From contig NZ_JH584236.1 of NCBI RefSeq assembly GCF_000241465.1, positions 2,109 to 42,124 on the forward strand: 40,016 nucleotides of DNA, written 5' to 3'. The translations under genes were made by a program, and so were the position numbers. Source of the stretch: Sphingomonas echinoides ATCC 14820 (GTDB taxonomy: Bacteria > Pseudomonadota > Alphaproteobacteria > Sphingomonadales > Sphingomonadaceae). The notes below the pieces were generated by a model. That model did no database searches. It saw only the letters and a program-made list of their open reading frames with translations, and was not told the DNA's origin. This document shows, in pieces, positions 28,824-35,664 of this stretch (position 1 is its first letter; each line of letters opens with the position of its first letter).

Positions 28824-30196
28824 GCCTGCGTGTCCTGTTCGCGCGGAGCGATCGGCGACGCAGGGGCGACCGGTACGGTAGAGGGCGCAGCAGGGCGGTT
28901 CGCCTCATCCTCTGCCTTGCCCAGCAGCCTCTGCACGATCCTGCCGGCTTGATCGCGCCCGCCAAGGCCAAAAGCGAGTGCGAACGCCACCGCGATCGCC
29001 CCGAGAATGAGGCCGAACGCCAGATTGATGATGTCGTCCGCCAGACCCATGAAGCGCAACCCGATAGCTGTGCCCAGGACGATGATCGCCACCTTTGTGA
29101 GCGAAGCGGTAAAGTCGGCACCGGCCCCGCCGCTTGCCTTAATTGTCGTCGAGATCAGGCGTGCGATTGCGACGGCTGCGGCGATGATGATCGCACCGAA
29201 GACCACCTGACCGAAGAGCGTCAGCACCTCCGCCATGATCCGCGAACCATAGGCGAAATTGAGCTGCCGGAACGCCTCCATCAAACCGAAGATGACAATG
29301 GCGATGAAGACACCCGACCCAATCATCTTCGACGGGGTGAGCGTCGCACCCGCCTTGACGGATACCTGCTCGGCGCCGGTGACGCCGTCGACGGGCGCAT
29401 CGCTCCGGGGAAACAAGCCCAGGGAGTTAATCGCCTTGTCAACGCCGGTCGAGCCTAGGAAGGACGTGATCAGCTGCGAAGCGAATTTGCCGAGGTAGTA
29501 GGCAAGCGTGATGATGATGCCTGCCGCGATCACATGCGGAATGGCGTCGAGAATGATCCGCAGCATGGCAGTCGCCGGCTGCGAGATGGCGGCGATATTG
29601 AGTGTGTCGAGCGCTGCGATCGCCACCGGAATGATGATCAGCGCAAACACGACGCTACCGACCGCGCGCGGCAAGGCGCTCGGGTCGGCGGGCGGCGTGC
29701 TGCCGACGTGCGCCGACAATCGTTCGACATGGCTGGCGGTGATGACGGCTTCGACCGCCTTCTTCGCCACGCTTGCCAGGATATACCCGAGGAAAAGGAT
29801 CAGACCGGCGCCGATGATCCGCGGCACGGCATTGCCGAAGCCGTTCAGCATGTCGGCAAGTGGACCCGTCGCGCTAGCGAGGCCGAGCGGCTGCGCTGCA
29901 AGGAAGAAGGCAACCAGCAGAACGACCCAGAACGCAGCATCCCCGACCTGCGCACCGATCGTCGACTTATCGCGTGGCGGATGGTTGGGTTGATTGGCGC
30001 GCCGCGCCAGCGGCGTCCGATTGATGAGGTTCGCGACGCCCCATTTGACGGCGCGTGCAACCAGCCATCCGATCAGAAGAATGACCAGCGCGCCGATAAT
30101 GCGCGGCCCCCATTCCTGCGCGTACATCCAGACCTGGTTTGTGAAGTCGCGGGTACCGTCAATCACGGTTCCCCCCGCATATCGGACATCGTTCAT
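28820..30196 (-). CDS. MscS-like mechanosensitive channel protein with TM_helix repeats
   Basis: A 458-residue integral membrane protein with repeated units of the conserved TM helix type (PRIIGALVILLIGWLVARAVKWGVANLI, NAVPRIIGAGLILFLGYILASVAKKAVEAVI, PHVIAAGIIITLAYYLGKFASQLITSFL, and a fourth ending IIIAAAVAIARLISTTIK). The final GLRFMGLADDIINLAFGLILGAIAVAFALAFGLGGRD corresponds to the glycine-rich pore helix region. Proteins of this group are annotated as mechanosensitive ion channels related to MscS but lack a clear cytoplasmic beta domain. The C-terminal 45 residues are Pro/Ala-rich and disordered. It probably releases solutes on hypo-osmotic shock. It is flanked within 1 bp by an upstream lipoprotein gene and coupled to a downstream one. 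Confidence 0.85.
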   Translation of the reverse strand: MNDVRYAGGTVIDGTRDFTNQVWMYAQEWGPRIIGALVILLIGWLVARAVKWGVANLINRTPLARRANQPNHPPRDKSTIGAQVGDAAFWVVLLVAFFLAAQPLGLASATGPLADMLNGFGNAVPRIIGAGLILFLGYILASVAKKAVEAVITASHVERLSAHVGSTPPADPSALPRAVGSVVFALIIIPVAIAALDTLNIAAISQPATAMLRIILDAIPHVIAAGIIITLAYYLGKFASQLITSFLGSTGVDKAINSLGLFPRSDAPVDGVTGAEQVSVKAGATLTPSKMIGSGVFIAIVIFGLMEAFRQLNFAYGSRIMAEVLTLFGQVVFGAIIIAAAVAIARLISTTIKASGGAGADFTASLTKVAIIVLGTAIGLRFMGLADDIINLAFGLILGAIAVAFALAFGLGGRDQAGRIVQRLLGKAEDEANRPAAPSTVPVAPASPIAPREQDTQA

Positions 30197-30197
30197 A

Positions 30198-30560
30198 TCA
30201 ACCTCCCTGAACCCCGGCCGCTTCCCTCAACGCACCGCAAGATGCGGCCGCTTTCGTGACTTCCAGGGGTATTTTGACATCGTTGACCTGAGCGCCCGCG
30301 CGGATCAGGTCACTGGCCGTCAGGCGCCCGGCCTGCGACTGACTCAAAGCTTGTGCGGCGCGCCCGAGTTGTCGGAGCTGGCCCAGCGACAGGCGTGACT
30401 GCAGGCGATCTCCCATGCATCGGGCCGAACCCTCGCTTAGTCCGTACCCTCCAAGCCCGGTAGCTATTCGTGTCGAAGGGCTGGCACAGGAAGCGAGCAG
30501 AACAGCCCCGGCGACAGGCATCGCCGTGCCGCCTAGCGCTCTCCATGTCGATCGAACCAT
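30198..30560 (-). CDS. Small lipoprotein leading the MscS operon
   Basis: A 120-residue precursor with a signal segment GGTAMPVAGAVLLASC (lipobox L-A-S-C). The mature part contains YGLSEGSARCMGDRLQSRLSLGQLRQLGRAAQALSQSQAGRLTASDLI and a later KAAASCGAL, so two cysteines could pair. This short domain recurs in sphingomonad lipoproteins and I know no function for it. Its stop is 1 bp before the channel ATG. A near-perfect EcfG promoter lies 37 bp upstream of the start. Confidence 0.72.
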   Translation of the reverse strand: MVRSTWRALGGTAMPVAGAVLLASCASPSTRIATGLGGYGLSEGSARCMGDRLQSRLSLGQLRQLGRAAQALSQSQAGRLTASDLIRAGAQVNDVKIPLEVTKAAASCGALREAAGVQGG

Positions 30561-30575
30561 GCCGCTATCGCCCCG

Positions 30576-30596
30576 TTATGTATTCAACCGTTCATT
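30576..30596 (+). repeat. 21-bp quasi-palindromic motif, copy 3 (diverged)
   Basis: The plus strand reads TTATGTAT-TCAA-CCGTTCATT. The reverse complement aligns with the other two copies at 14 of the 17 non-spacer positions. It begins right next to the -10 element of the 30597-30621 promoter, the same relative place as copy 1. Confidence 0.45.
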
Positions 30597-30621
30597 AACG
30601 GTTTTTCACATGGCGCGTTCC
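30597..30621 (-). promoter_or_regulatory. EcfG-type promoter for the lipoprotein-MscS-lipoprotein operon
   Basis: On the minus strand GGAAC (30621-30617), exactly 16 nt, then CGTT (30600-30597): a full match to the consensus GGAAC-N16-CGTT. It is in the 114-bp intergenic region shared with the divergent Crp/Fnr gene. Confidence 0.75.
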
Positions 30622-30674
30622 CGCTGAGGTTTCTTTTGTCGAAATTGATCGAGGTGTAGGGCGGCGCGTTGAGC

Positions 30675-31454
30675 ATGCAGCTAGAGAGGAGCTTTTCATT
30701 GGCTGACGATCCCGCAGGTCGCGAGAACGGTGCGGCTCTTTCGAGCAGCAACCACCTTCTCGATCGGGTTCCTCCCGATGAGCGGGCGCGGATGGACGAT
30801 CGTCTGGAGCCCGTGCTGCTGGAAGCCGGACAGGTATTGTACGAGCCCGGGCAACCGCTCACTCACGTCTTTCTGCCGCTGACCGGCATGATCTCGCTGG
30901 TCGCGGTCATGAGCGACGGTCGAACCGCTGAGGGAATGACGATCGGGCGTGAGGGAGCCGCAGGATTGAGTGCGAGCGGCTATGTCGACGACGCTTTCAA
31001 CCGCTACGTCGTTCAACTCCCCGGCAGCGGCTACCGGGTCAAAGCGGAAGATTTCGAAGATCTGGTCGACGAGAGCGTGGAATTCTGTTCGGCCGTTACT
31101 CGCTGGCGCGAGGTCATGGTGCGAATGTCACTGCAGTCGGTTGCCTGTAACGCGCTTCACACCGTTCGCCAGCGCCTCGCGCGCTGGATCCTGACCACCC
31201 ACGATCGGACCGAGACCGACAGGCTGCCCTTGAAGCAGGAATTCCTTGCCGAAATGCTCGGGGTCAAGCGAAACGCAGTCAACATCGTTGCCCGCGAGTT
31301 TCTCTCGATCGGAGCGATAGAGTACAAACGCGGCAAGATCTCGGTGATCAATCCCGACCTACTGCGGGAGGTGTCCTGCGAATGTTACGCACTCATCCAG
31401 GGTGAGATATCGAAACTGTTCACGCAGCCACCGAGCAGTGAGTGCGAAGACTGA
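30675..31454 (+). CDS. Crp/Fnr-family transcriptional regulator
   Basis: A protein of 259 residues from the ATG at 30675; a TTG two codons earlier is an alternative. The N-terminal cyclic-nucleotide-type beta barrel runs from about residue 27 (LDRVPPDERARMDDRLEPVLLEAGQVLYEPGQPLTHVFLPLTGMISLVAVMSDGR), with TIGREGAAGL as the loop in place of a phosphate-binding cassette. A long helix follows, then the winged HTH (LKQEFLAEMLGVKRNAVNIVAREFLSIGAIEYKRGKISVINPDLL). No Fe-S cysteine cluster of FNR type is seen at the N-terminus. Such Crp/Fnr proteins without known ligand often accompany stress operons in sphingomonads. It diverges from the MscS operon, so it may control that intergenic region (inference). 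Confidence 0.88.
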   Translation: MQLERSFSLADDPAGRENGAALSSSNHLLDRVPPDERARMDDRLEPVLLEAGQVLYEPGQPLTHVFLPLTGMISLVAVMSDGRTAEGMTIGREGAAGLSASGYVDDAFNRYVVQLPGSGYRVKAEDFEDLVDESVEFCSAVTRWREVMVRMSLQSVACNALHTVRQRLARWILTTHDRTETDRLPLKQEFLAEMLGVKRNAVNIVAREFLSIGAIEYKRGKISVINPDLLREVSCECYALIQGEISKLFTQPPSSECED

Positions 31455-31530
31455 CATCTGGTGCGGCGATCGCGAGCATGGTCTTGGTGTGATATGGACG
31501 CGGTCAGGTCGCTGAGACGCTTGGAACCGA

Positions 31531-32448
31531 TCATTTGTCCGCCGTCTGCCCGTCAAGCGCTCGAAGCGCGTTGTGAATCGCCGTTGCCGCTTTCGCCCCG
31601 TGACCTGTCGCCACGCTGATCTGATCGAGACCGGCCACGACATCGCCGGCAGCGTAGCAACCGGGTAGATTTGTGCGCTGATCCTCGTCGGTGGCAATGC
31701 ACCGGCAGTCACTCAACGCGACCCCTATATCGATGGCCAGAGCATTGTTGATGTCCGAGCCGAGCGCCGGATACACGGTGTCCACGACCACCGTGCCGGC
31801 ACCGTCTTCCAGCGCAATTATAACATCATCTGCGGCTTCGAAGTCGATCGAGGCTAGCGGCGCACCGGCGAGTGCGATCCCGGCCTCTTGGAGCGCCTGT
31901 CGGTCCTCTTCGTCGAGGTCGACGGTCCGCTCCGCCAGCAACGTGATCTTCGACGAATATGTCCTGAGAAAAAGCGCCTCCGCGACGCCGTGTTCGTCGG
32001 CACCGATCACGGCGATGCGCGTGTCGGTGACCTCGAAGCCGTCACAGATCGGGCAGTAGCGCAACTTGCCGCTTTCCAATGCCCGCCTGTGCGTGGCGGG
32101 ATCGATCTGCGGACTGCGATTGACCACACCTGTCGCGAGCAACGTCATACGCGCGTCCAGCGTGCGATTCACTGTCGATACGAGAAACCCGTCTCCCTTC
32201 CGCTCCAATGCCGTTACGCGTTCAGGATGCAGCACCGCGCCATAGCGCTCGGCCTGCGCGCGCGTCCGCACGAGCAGCTCGTCTCCGCCAATCCCTTCCG
32301 GAAAGCCGGGATGATTATGCGACCTGGGAATCCAGCTTGCCCGGCTGTTGCCGTCATCAATTACAACGACGTTGCGACGGAACCGTGCGAGATAAATCGC
32401 GGCGGTCAGGCCTGCCGGTCCGCCGCCGATGATCACGCAGTCAATCAT
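31531..32448 (-). CDS. Thioredoxin-reductase-like NAD(P)/FAD oxidoreductase, intact paralogue
   Basis: A 305-residue protein with FAD motif VIIGGGPAGLTAAIYLARF (residues 5-23), redox-active C132-P-I-C135 in LRYCPICDGFEV, NAD(P) motif IAVIGADEHGVAEALFL and the final FAD motif GCYAAGDVVAGLDQISVATGHGAKAATAIHNAL. It is a close relative of the truncated protein at 3088-4008 and supplies the reference C-terminus. Such enzymes reduce disulfide partners or other small substrates with NAD(P)H; the partner is unknown. It converges with the Crp/Fnr gene. The 77-aa gene and catalase upstream have the same orientation. Confidence 0.9.
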   Translation of the reverse strand: MIDCVIIGGGPAGLTAAIYLARFRRNVVVIDDGNSRASWIPRSHNHPGFPEGIGGDELLVRTRAQAERYGAVLHPERVTALERKGDGFLVSTVNRTLDARMTLLATGVVNRSPQIDPATHRRALESGKLRYCPICDGFEVTDTRIAVIGADEHGVAEALFLRTYSSKITLLAERTVDLDEEDRQALQEAGIALAGAPLASIDFEAADDVIIALEDGAGTVVVDTVYPALGSDINNALAIDIGVALSDCRCIATDEDQRTNLPGCYAAGDVVAGLDQISVATGHGAKAATAIHNALRALDGQTADK

Positions 32449-32511
32449 TCGGGAGCATCGCCGGATCTGAGGTGCCCCGATCTGCGGCCAGCGTCGCGTG
32501 CACGCTCGGCA

Positions 32512-32745
32512 TCAGCGACGCAGTGTTCCATTGGCGGGTTCGATCGGATCGGCCCCCGCAACCATATGCCACCCTTTGCGGATTGCGTATTGAACGCCCC
32601 ATCCAAGTGCGTAGGTCGCGACAATGGGCACCAGTCCCCGGATCGCCGTTTCAGCGACGGTGCCGATGATAGCGCCCTTGATCCCGCTGTCACCGTCACC
32701 GCGGTCGATTGCAGCGCCTATGAGCGCGCCGAGCAGATTTGCCAT
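32512..32745 (-). CDS. Unknown 77-aa small protein with hydrophobic Gly-rich helices
   Basis: The start MANLLGALIGAAIDR is followed by GDSGIKGAIIGTVAETAIRGLVPIVATYALGWGVQYAIRKGW. Gly/Ala-spaced helices of this type suggest a membrane-interacting or glycine-zipper protein. GGGAC before the start is a weak ribosome site. It lies between catalase and the flavoprotein on the same strand. No family recognised. Confidence 0.62.
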   Translation of the reverse strand: MANLLGALIGAAIDRGDGDSGIKGAIIGTVAETAIRGLVPIVATYALGWGVQYAIRKGWHMVAGADPIEPANGTLRR

Positions 32746-32767
32746 GTCCCGTCCTTTCGCAGGGATG

Positions 32768-32787
32768 CGCCCGACCGAGGGCGGGCG
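32768..32787 (-). terminator. Short hairpin after the second catalase
   Basis: CGCCCG (32768-32773) pairs with CGGGCG (32782-32787), 19 bp past the catalase stop on the minus strand. The stem is short (6 bp) and lacks a U-tract, so readthrough into the 77-aa gene is possible. Confidence 0.4.
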
Positions 32788-32805
32788 TGGAGACGTCTCG
32801 AGCGA

Positions 32806-34899
32806 TCACGCCAGCGTTCGAACCGACGCTTCCCGATCCCAATAACGCTTCTTTGCCGCCTCGACGAAGCCGGCAAGGTCGGTGACGCCCTCGTCGGGCT
32901 CGACCCCCGCCTTGTCGAGGAGCGGCTTGGCGGCGTCGTTGGCGCCGATCGCCTTCAAGTGGCCGAAAGCGTCCATCACCCATTGCACCGCGGCGCCTTC
33001 CTTGACGAGCTTGGCCGCAGCCGCCTCAGACAGGATCACCGCGCAAGCATCGACCGTCACCGAGGGCTGGCCGAATAGCTGCGCGTCCGCGGCGATCGCG
33101 CTGCCGTCGGACAGGGGCACCTTGCCGACCTTGGGCGCGATCGTCATTGGCGTGCCGCCGGCGGCCTTCACCGCGTCCTTGAGCGTCGACAGCTCGCCGG
33201 CGTCGGTTCCGTCGGCGATCAGAATGCCGACCGTGCGGCCTTCCAGCGTATGCTTTTCGAGCGGACCGCGGATGATGCGCAGCGCGGGCGAGGGATCCAT
33301 GTCGAGAACCGGGGCGGCGGTCTTCGATGGCGGCGGCAGGTCCATCGCGAGGCCATCGGCGACGCGTTGCGCCAGAGTCTCGTCGACGTTGCGCAGGTTG
33401 GCCATGACCGAGATGCGGATATGCTCAAGGCTGACCTTGCTGAGCTCGAACACCAGCGCCGAGGCGATGTGCGCCTGTTCGGCCGGGTCCATCGACCGGA
33501 AAAACAGCCGCGCCTGGCTGTAATGGTCGGCGAAGCTCTCCGGCCGGATGCGCAGCTTCTGGCCCTGCTCTTCCGAGGGGAAAGTCTTGTAGCCACGCTC
33601 CGGGTCTTCGCGGGCGCCGGCTTCTTCGCCCGCCTGCGCCAGGCTGTTGGGCTCGTAATTGGCGCGACCCTTGGGAACCGACATCTGCATGTGGCCATCG
33701 CGCTGCTGGTTCATGAACGGGCAGCCCGCCGCCTCGGCACGGCCCTTCGCGCGGTTGATCGGCAGCTGATGGAAATTGACCGAGCCAAGCCGCGATAGCT
33801 GCGTGTCCGTATAGCTGAACAAACGGCCCTGCAGCAGCGGATCGTTCGAGAAGCCGATGCCCGGGACGACATGGCTCGGCACGAATGCGGCCTGTTCGGT
33901 TTCGGCGAAAAAATTGTCAGGATAGCGGTCGAGCACCATCTTGCCGACGATGCGGACGGGCAGCACCTCCTCGGGAATGATCTTGGTCGCGTCGAGCACG
34001 TCGTAGGGCTGGCTTTCGGCGAACGCCTCGTCGAACAGCTGCACGCCCAGCTCCCAGGTCGGGAAATCGCCGCGATCGATGCTCTCGAACAGATTGCGGC
34101 GCTGGAAGTCCGGATCGGCGCCGGCAATCTTCACCGTCTCGTCCCAGATCGTGGAGGCGAGGCCCGCCTTCGGCTTCCAGTGAAACTTGACGAAGGTCGA
34201 CTTCCCCTCCTTGTTGATGAAGCGGAACGTGTGGACGCCGAACCCCTCCATGTTTGCGAAGGTGCGGGGCAGCGTGCGGTCGGACATCGCCCACATGACC
34301 ATGTGGGTGGACTCGGGCATCAGCGAAATGAAGTCCCAGAACGTGTCGTGCGCGGTTGCCGCTTGCGGGTAGCCGCGATCAGCCTCCATTTTGGCCGCGT
34401 GGATCAGGTCTGGAAACTTGATCGCGTCCTGGATGAAGAAGACGGGGATGTTGTTGCCGACAAGATCCCAATTGCCCTCGCGCGTATAGAACTTGACCGC
34501 GAAGCCGCGCACGTCGCGCGGCGTGTCGACCGATCCGGCACCGCCCGCGACGGTCGAGAAGCGAGTGAACACCTCGGTGCGCTGGCCTTTCTTCTGGAAC
34601 AGATCGGCGACGGTGATATCGGCGAGGCTCTCGGTGCACTCGAAATAGCCGTGCGCGGCCGAGCCGCGGGCGTGGACAATGCGCTCGGGGATGCGTTCGT
34701 GATCGAAATGGTTCATCTTCTCGCGGAAGACTTCGTCCTCGATCAGCACCGGGCCGCGCGGCCCCGCCTTCAGCTGGTTCTGATTGTCCGAGATCGGCAT
34801 GCCATGGTTGGTCGTGAGCACCGGATGATCGTCGTCAGCGATCTGATGCGTTTCCCCGCCTGCGTAATCCTGCTTCCGCGCTTTGCCGTCCGACGCCAT
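32806..34899 (-). CDS. katE: Second large-subunit catalase, clade 2
   Basis: A 697-residue haem catalase. Catalytic His76 is in ERIVHARGSAAHG, the GNN pair in WDLVGNNIPVFFIQDAIKFPD carries the catalytic Asn, and the haem Tyr is in GRLFSYTDTQLSRLGSVNF. The C-terminal amidotransferase-like domain starts near residue 545 (GRTVGILIADGTDAGELSTLKDAVKAAGGTPMTIAPKVG). It differs from the copy at 11087-13252 throughout (shorter N-terminus, different C-terminal domain), so it is a paralogue rather than a recent duplicate. It removes hydrogen peroxide. I could not find a canonical EcfG promoter upstream. The long open frame on the plus strand (33871-34905) is a shadow. Confidence 0.95.
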   Translation of the reverse strand: MASDGKARKQDYAGGETHQIADDDHPVLTTNHGMPISDNQNQLKAGPRGPVLIEDEVFREKMNHFDHERIPERIVHARGSAAHGYFECTESLADITVADLFQKKGQRTEVFTRFSTVAGGAGSVDTPRDVRGFAVKFYTREGNWDLVGNNIPVFFIQDAIKFPDLIHAAKMEADRGYPQAATAHDTFWDFISLMPESTHMVMWAMSDRTLPRTFANMEGFGVHTFRFINKEGKSTFVKFHWKPKAGLASTIWDETVKIAGADPDFQRRNLFESIDRGDFPTWELGVQLFDEAFAESQPYDVLDATKIIPEEVLPVRIVGKMVLDRYPDNFFAETEQAAFVPSHVVPGIGFSNDPLLQGRLFSYTDTQLSRLGSVNFHQLPINRAKGRAEAAGCPFMNQQRDGHMQMSVPKGRANYEPNSLAQAGEEAGAREDPERGYKTFPSEEQGQKLRIRPESFADHYSQARLFFRSMDPAEQAHIASALVFELSKVSLEHIRISVMANLRNVDETLAQRVADGLAMDLPPPSKTAAPVLDMDPSPALRIIRGPLEKHTLEGRTVGILIADGTDAGELSTLKDAVKAAGGTPMTIAPKVGKVPLSDGSAIAADAQLFGQPSVTVDACAVILSEAAAAKLVKEGAAVQWVMDAFGHLKAIGANDAAKPLLDKAGVEPDEGVTDLAGFVEAAKKRYWDREASVRTLA

Positions 34900-35029
34900 T
34901 GCTAATCCCCTTCAAGTTCACGCAGCACGGCGTGGACGATTACGATGTCGAGTGTCTTCCAACAGTCGGAGGGGTGCTCATATCGAGGTGCCCCTTGCTT
35001 TCAGTCACGACCCTTTCGGCCGAGGCTGA

Positions 35030-35212
35030 TCAGATTTTGTCACCGAGCGCGCCTTTGATGCCGCCCTTGAGCTTCTGCCCTTTGCCGGTCGCCTGCTGTG
35101 CGGCGCCGTCTGCTGCCAGATCGGGGTTATCGGTCCGGGTGCCGACCTCCTGCTTGGCGTCACCGACCAGGTCGTTGATCGCGCCCTTCACCTTGTCCAC
35201 GAACTCGCCCAC
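35030..35212 (-). CDS. CsbD-family stress protein
   Basis: A 60-residue protein: MGEFVDKVKGAINDLVGDAK, then QEVGTRTDNPDLAADGAAQQATGKGQKLKGGIKGALGDKI. The VKGAIN(D/E)..GDAK...G..DL.A.G..Q...GK.Q...G..KGA pattern is the CsbD domain, a small hydrophilic protein induced by general stress in many bacteria, function unclear. Upstream, GGAGC-N16-CGTT (35267-35243) resembles an EcfG promoter with one mismatch, and a copy of the 21-bp motif follows. Confidence 0.88.
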   Translation of the reverse strand: MGEFVDKVKGAINDLVGDAKQEVGTRTDNPDLAADGAAQQATGKGQKLKGGIKGALGDKI

Positions 35213-35242
35213 GATGCATCTCCATTGATTGCAATAGGCTTC

Positions 35243-35267
35243 AACGACGACCGCGCGCTTTGGCTCC
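35243..35267 (-). promoter_or_regulatory. EcfG-like promoter for csbD
   Basis: On the minus strand GGAGC (35267-35263), 16 nt, then CGTT (35246-35243). One mismatch to GGAAC in the -35. It lies 31 bp upstream of the start codon. Confidence 0.5.
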
Positions 35268-35270
35268 CGC

Positions 35271-35291
35271 TATGCACGGAAAAATGCATAA
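35271..35291 (-). repeat. 21-bp quasi-palindromic motif, copy 2
   Basis: TATGCACGG-AAAA-ATGCATAA, nearly identical to copy 1 (24279-24299). It sits centrally between the divergent csbD and response-regulator promoters, 3-4 bp from each -35 element. Confidence 0.6.
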
Positions 35292-35295
35292 GACT

Positions 35296-35320
35296 GGAAC
35301 GCATGGCGGCTGAACCTGTT
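35296..35320 (+). promoter_or_regulatory. EcfG-type promoter for the response-regulator gene
   Basis: GGAAC (35296-35300), 17 nt, then GTT (35318-35320). It lies 24 bp upstream of the ATG at 35345, which has a GGGGAA ribosome site. Confidence 0.6.
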
Positions 35321-35344
35321 CGGACGACAACAGGGGAAAAGCGG

Positions 35345-35647
35345 ATGCACCGATTGCTGATCGCCGAGGACATTCCGGCCGTTGCCAGCCACCTAGAGGA
35401 TCTCGCGCGGGATTCCGGGATCGACGCGATCATGATCGTTGACAGTATCGAGAGCGCTCGAGCCGTCATCGAATTTGCTCCTGAGATCGCGATCATCGAC
35501 CTCAATCTGGCCGACGGCTTCACCGGCCCGATGATCGCTGATGAGCTGCGACGGAGCTGCGACACCCGGATCATCTATCTCACGGCCAACCCGGAGCTTC
35601 TCCCCGAGGCATTGCATATGGAGCACCGGGTGTTGCGTGAACGATAG
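35345..35647 (+). pseudogene. Response-regulator receiver domain truncated by Tn3-family insertion
   Basis: A receiver fold with E8-D9 (LLIAEDIPAV), the phospho-acceptor D52 (AIIDLNLADGFTG) and T80 (RIIYLTANPELLPEAL). At about residue 93 the family sequence is lost and the frame ends a few codons later (HRVLRER) in transposon DNA. The conserved Lys of the beta5 strand and helix 5 are missing, so signalling is probably lost. The single-domain length of about 120 residues seems likely for the original, as in stress-linked receivers. It is preceded by an EcfG-type promoter. Confidence 0.8.
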
Positions 35648-35664
35648 GCGAACACGAAGCCGCG

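Noticed and set aside
28382..29458. Plus-strand open frame opposite the MscS-like gene and lipoprotein
   Set aside because: Arg/Pro/His-rich random composition and no ribosome site; the minus-strand genes are coherent.
31888..33078. Plus-strand open frame of 396 codons across the flavoprotein, 77-aa gene and catalase end
   Set aside because: It crosses three supported genes on the other strand and has no recognisable motif.
33871..34905. Plus-strand open frame of 344 codons opposite the second catalase
   Set aside because: Antisense shadow; the same pattern appears opposite the first catalase.
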